Shown piece after piece: positions 62,108-64,000 of a DNA stretch of 64,000 nucleotides (position 1 is its first letter; the number at the start of each line of letters is the position of its first letter). The DNA comes from Helicobacter sp. 13S00482-2 (GTDB taxonomy: Bacteria > Campylobacterota > Campylobacteria > Campylobacterales > Helicobacteraceae), in contig NZ_MLAT01000001.1 of the NCBI RefSeq assembly GCF_002272795.1, positions 186,001-250,000 on the forward strand. The letters run 5' to 3'. Under the pieces are notes generated by a model. It had not been told where the DNA came from. It searched no databases and saw nothing but the letters and a program-made list of their open reading frames with translations. The translations under genes and the position numbers were made by a program.

Positions 62108-63008
62108 CTTTTATCCTTTTTATATCACGTAAAAATACTGGCAAAGCTATCAAAACTCCTGAAAGTATAATTAAAAAAATACCTACAATACTCACTAAAT
62201 CAGGAAACTTATCCCCCAAAAGCAATCCCAAAGCAACTCCCCAAACAATGCGACTATAATCAATGGGTGCGACAATACCCGCTGGAGCAAGCATATATGC
62301 ACGAGTGAGAAATTGTTGCCCAAAGGTTCCTGCTAGTCCCATTAAAAACACATAAAGCCACTCAATACCTGTAGGAAAATACCACCCATTAGAAAGATGA
62401 GGAATGCTAATAAACATTCCAATACCTCCAATAATGCTCATTGTGATACCAAAGGCAAATACAACACTTCTCTCATCAAAATAATCTCTCAAACTCCTAA
62501 GTGTTACAAATGCTAATGCCGCACTAACCCCACTAAAAATTCCTGCAAATATATTTTTACTATCAAGTCCTCCAACACTAGGATTTGAAATACATACCAC
62601 GCCAATAAACCCGATGATGGTAGCAAAAATAACCCCTATTTTTGGTCTCTCTCTTAGAAAAATAACCGAGAAAATAACAGTGTAGATGGGTACGCTTTGT
62701 GCAAAAGCTGTAGCAGTTCCCAAAGGAATAGTCGCAATGTTATAAAATAGTGCCAACATGCTCAATCCACCAATAACCGCACGAAATAGAAGTTTTCCCC
62801 AACCGCCCTTCTTTTTCTCTTTTTTACTAGGTGATGAAAAAGCAAAGATTCCTAATACAAAAATCACCATCACAAAGGAGCGAAAAAATATATTCTCCAT
62901 CGGTGATAATTGCGGAGAAAGTAGCTTTACAAAGGCATTCATTAAAGCGAAACTTAATGATGAAAGAGCCATATAAATAATGCCAAAACTTGTTTGAGAA
63001 TATTTCAT
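62100..63008 (-). CDS. EamA-family (DMT) transporter
   Basis: The 302-residue inner-membrane transporter has ten helices in two EamA repeats: SFALMNAFVKLLSP and PLGTATAFAQSVPIYTVIFS in the first half, and FVTLRSLRDYFDERSVVFAFG and LTRAYMLAPAGIVAPIDYSRIVWGV in the second. It is probably an exporter of metabolites or drugs; substrate unknown. AAGGAT lies seven bases before the ATG. It is first in the chain down to the glycosyltransferase at 57332. Confidence 0.85.
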   Translation of the reverse strand: MKYSQTSFGIIYMALSSLSFALMNAFVKLLSPQLSPMENIFFRSFVMVIFVLGIFAFSSPSKKEKKKGGWGKLLFRAVIGGLSMLALFYNIATIPLGTATAFAQSVPIYTVIFSVIFLRERPKIGVIFATIIGFIGVVCISNPSVGGLDSKNIFAGIFSGVSAALAFVTLRSLRDYFDERSVVFAFGITMSIIGGIGMFISIPHLSNGWYFPTGIEWLYVFLMGLAGTFGQQFLTRAYMLAPAGIVAPIDYSRIVWGVALGLLLGDKFPDLVSIVGIFLIILSGVLIALPVFLRDIKRIKDV

Positions 63009-63034
63009 ACATATCCTTGAGAAAATTTTGCAAA

Positions 63035-63040
63035 AGTATA
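63035..63040 (-). promoter_or_regulatory. Putative -10 element of the eamA-led unit
   Basis: TATACT on the minus strand ends 27 bases before the ATG at 63008. It fits a short leader with the AAGGAT ribosome site. Confidence 0.4.
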
Positions 63041-63212
63041 AGATAAATTTGATTTTTAATCCTTAAAAATCATAGATAAAGCGATTTTTACAGAATTTTA
63101 AATATCAAGATTCTTCATCATTTAAAATTACTATAAGATTTCTAAATAAACTCTTGATTGTGTTTTGAAATACTTTAATAAGATTTATTGCTTACTTTGC
63201 TAGTAACTGAAG

Positions 63213-63388
63213 TATGAATTAAGATGAAAATAAATGTCCGGGGAAACCCGGCATTTACTAAAAGGAAGATAATGCGAAATTAAAACAACGGGAGACATTG
63301 CCTTAATTAAAATCACGATTTACAAACTAAACAACCAAACTAAAGGAGACCCACAACCACAACCACACCTACTCTCCTTTAGTTTTTT
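63213..63388 (+). ncRNA. Candidate structured small RNA
   Basis: This plus-strand stretch has no gene but folds strongly. AATTAAG (63217-63223) can pair with CTTAATT (63302-63308). Inside is a GAAA-capped hairpin: AAATG-T-CCGGG and CCCGG-CATTT around 63233-63257, with one bulged T. A 13-base-pair terminator follows at 63337-63385. A -10-like TATGAA is just upstream (63213-63218). Both flanking genes are on the minus strand, so a plus-strand RNA would be free-standing. It does not fit 6S, SRP, tmRNA or RNase P RNA that I can recognise. Confidence 0.5.
63337..63388 (+). terminator. Strong intrinsic terminator with a long C/A-rich loop
   Basis: AAACTAAAGGAGA (63337-63349) pairs perfectly with TCTCCTTTAGTTT (63373-63385), and the T-run ends at 63388. 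The loop is 23 bases, almost only C and A (CCCACAACC and ACCACACC blocks). It terminates a plus-strand RNA and could also stop hugZ transcripts from the other strand, though the minus-side U-run is weaker. Confidence 0.75.
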
Positions 63389-63408
63389 AAAGAACTAACA
63401 ATTAGGAA

Positions 63409-64000
63409 TTATTTTTTAATTTTATGTGGATTACCTTCACCTCCTATATAAGAGATTTCCCCATCAACAATATCATAAGCTTGACCAAATCCTTTAACAA
63501 ATCTACCTTTAATAAATTCAAGATGAATCAGGTGAAAATCCATCATATTGCGAATGGTCTTAATACCGCCACTCTCACCCACTTCATTAACAAAACTATC
63601 AAAAATCTTATCAAACTCACTTCCGCGTTCAATAAATTTTGCTCGTGCTTTGTATCTCAAACGTTTTCTTAAAATTACCAACTTTGCTTTTGATTCATCT
63701 TCAAGAAACATAACCTGTAGATTATCTGGATTAGCCCTAAGACTCCCATAATGTTCGGCTACCTCGCTGACATAAATATAGCACTTATTTTCATATCTCA
63801 AAAGAGGGGCATAAGAACAAACCACTTCTCCAGAGGGGCTCAAGCTTGAGAGGATAATAGAATTCATCTCTTTTGTAAATTCCTTAATTTCTCTCTCCAC
63901 AGATTCTATATCAAGTGTTTTTGGGACACTCTGACACAATTCAACAATGGCATTTTTGAGTCCATTATGAGGATCAGTGACCTTCTGTGGAAACTCAATC
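63409..64000 (-). CDS. hugZ: Heme oxygenase HugZ (partial, N-terminus beyond right edge)
   Basis: HugZ degrades haem to release iron using a split-barrel (FMN-binding-like) fold unlike classical heme oxygenases. The frame is open from the right edge to the stop at 63409, about 196 codons. Blocks like [66 protein letters not shown] and [14 protein letters not shown] match H. pylori HugZ closely; the C-terminal GNPH carries the haem-ligand histidine. Upstream of the internal start at 63939 the frame continues with [22 protein letters not shown], so the true start lies outside. Iron and haem control by Fur is expected from the family but not visible here. Confidence 0.93.
   Translation of the reverse strand, partial: IEFPQKVTDPHNGLKNAIVELCQSVPKTLDIESVEREIKEFTKEMNSIILSSLSPSGEVVCSYAPLLRYENKCYIYVSEVAEHYGSLRANPDNLQVMFLEDESKAKLVILRKRLRYKARAKFIERGSEFDKIFDSFVNEVGESGGIKTIRNMMDFHLIHLEFIKGRFVKGFGQAYDIVDGEISYIGGEGNPHKIKK

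Noticed and set aside
63229-63288. Short peptide frame MKINVRGNPAF... within the candidate small RNA
   Set aside because: No ribosome site before the ATG and the bases are explained by the GAAA-capped hairpin.

Overview
The window looks like chromosome from a low-GC Campylobacterota bacterium, most likely a Helicobacter other than H. pylori. The marker genes are a cholesterol alpha-glucosyltransferase (capJ), the heme oxygenase hugZ, a cbb3 oxidase operon (ccoNOQP), the futalosine menaquinone genes mqnE and mqnC, thyX in place of thyA, flhB, and several short gene orders also known from H. pylori (mqnE-bamA-mqnC-M16-gatB; moaA/mobA/flhB; metG to capJ; tilS-rimO-phosphoribosyltransferase-aminotransferase). 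These assignments rest on motif and family recognition; no search was run. I see no rRNA, tRNA or CRISPR array.

Layout. 1-5062: the N-terminal 822 codons of bifunctional proline dehydrogenase PutA (cut by the left edge), a divergent amino-acid permease, and a PilT-type ATPase overlapping the permease. 5085-8979: an accessory islet with a type I restriction N-domain-like nuclease and its frameshifted tail, then a tightly coupled operon of small envelope proteins (coiled coil, OB-fold, 26-residue lipoprotein, beta-barrel, secreted protein) facing a small divergent HTH gene across a repeat-bearing intergenic region. 9104-12468: thyX and polA. 12559-17997: a 1812-residue autotransporter carrying a C11 tract at its start and a SPOR-like segment after the barrel. 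18253-19930: a decayed phage or mobile-element segment. 19998-32607: housekeeping genes (hydrolase, FAH-family enzyme, flhB, mobA, moaA, mqnE, bamA, mqnC, M16-like protein, gatB, YnfA-like protein).

32613-40989 is the most interesting block. It is a type II secretion / type IV pilus-like machine (GspF, GspE, secretin, PilP/GspC-, PilO/GspM- and PilN/GspL-like proteins and three pseudopilins), arranged like the Campylobacter Cts natural-transformation system. A fourth pseudopilin lies at 58477-59196 and the retraction ATPase PilT at 4082-5062. Together these suggest a pseudopilus-driven DNA-uptake system, whereas H. pylori uses the ComB type IV secretion system. The block continues directly from the cbb3 oxidase operon and its accessory genes (40970-45896).

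46031-49939 encodes tilS, rimO, a phosphoribosyltransferase and a class V aminotransferase. 50178-57272 holds a methyltransferase with a regulatory domain, then capJ, a thioesterase-like gene, cmoB, a Mur-ligase-N-like gene and metG. 57332-63008 is an overlapping chain from an EamA transporter through a CoA-binding protein, threonine dehydratase, a membrane protein and a pseudopilin to a glycosyltransferase. 63009-63408 has no protein gene but carries a structured candidate small RNA ending in a strong terminator. The window closes inside hugZ.
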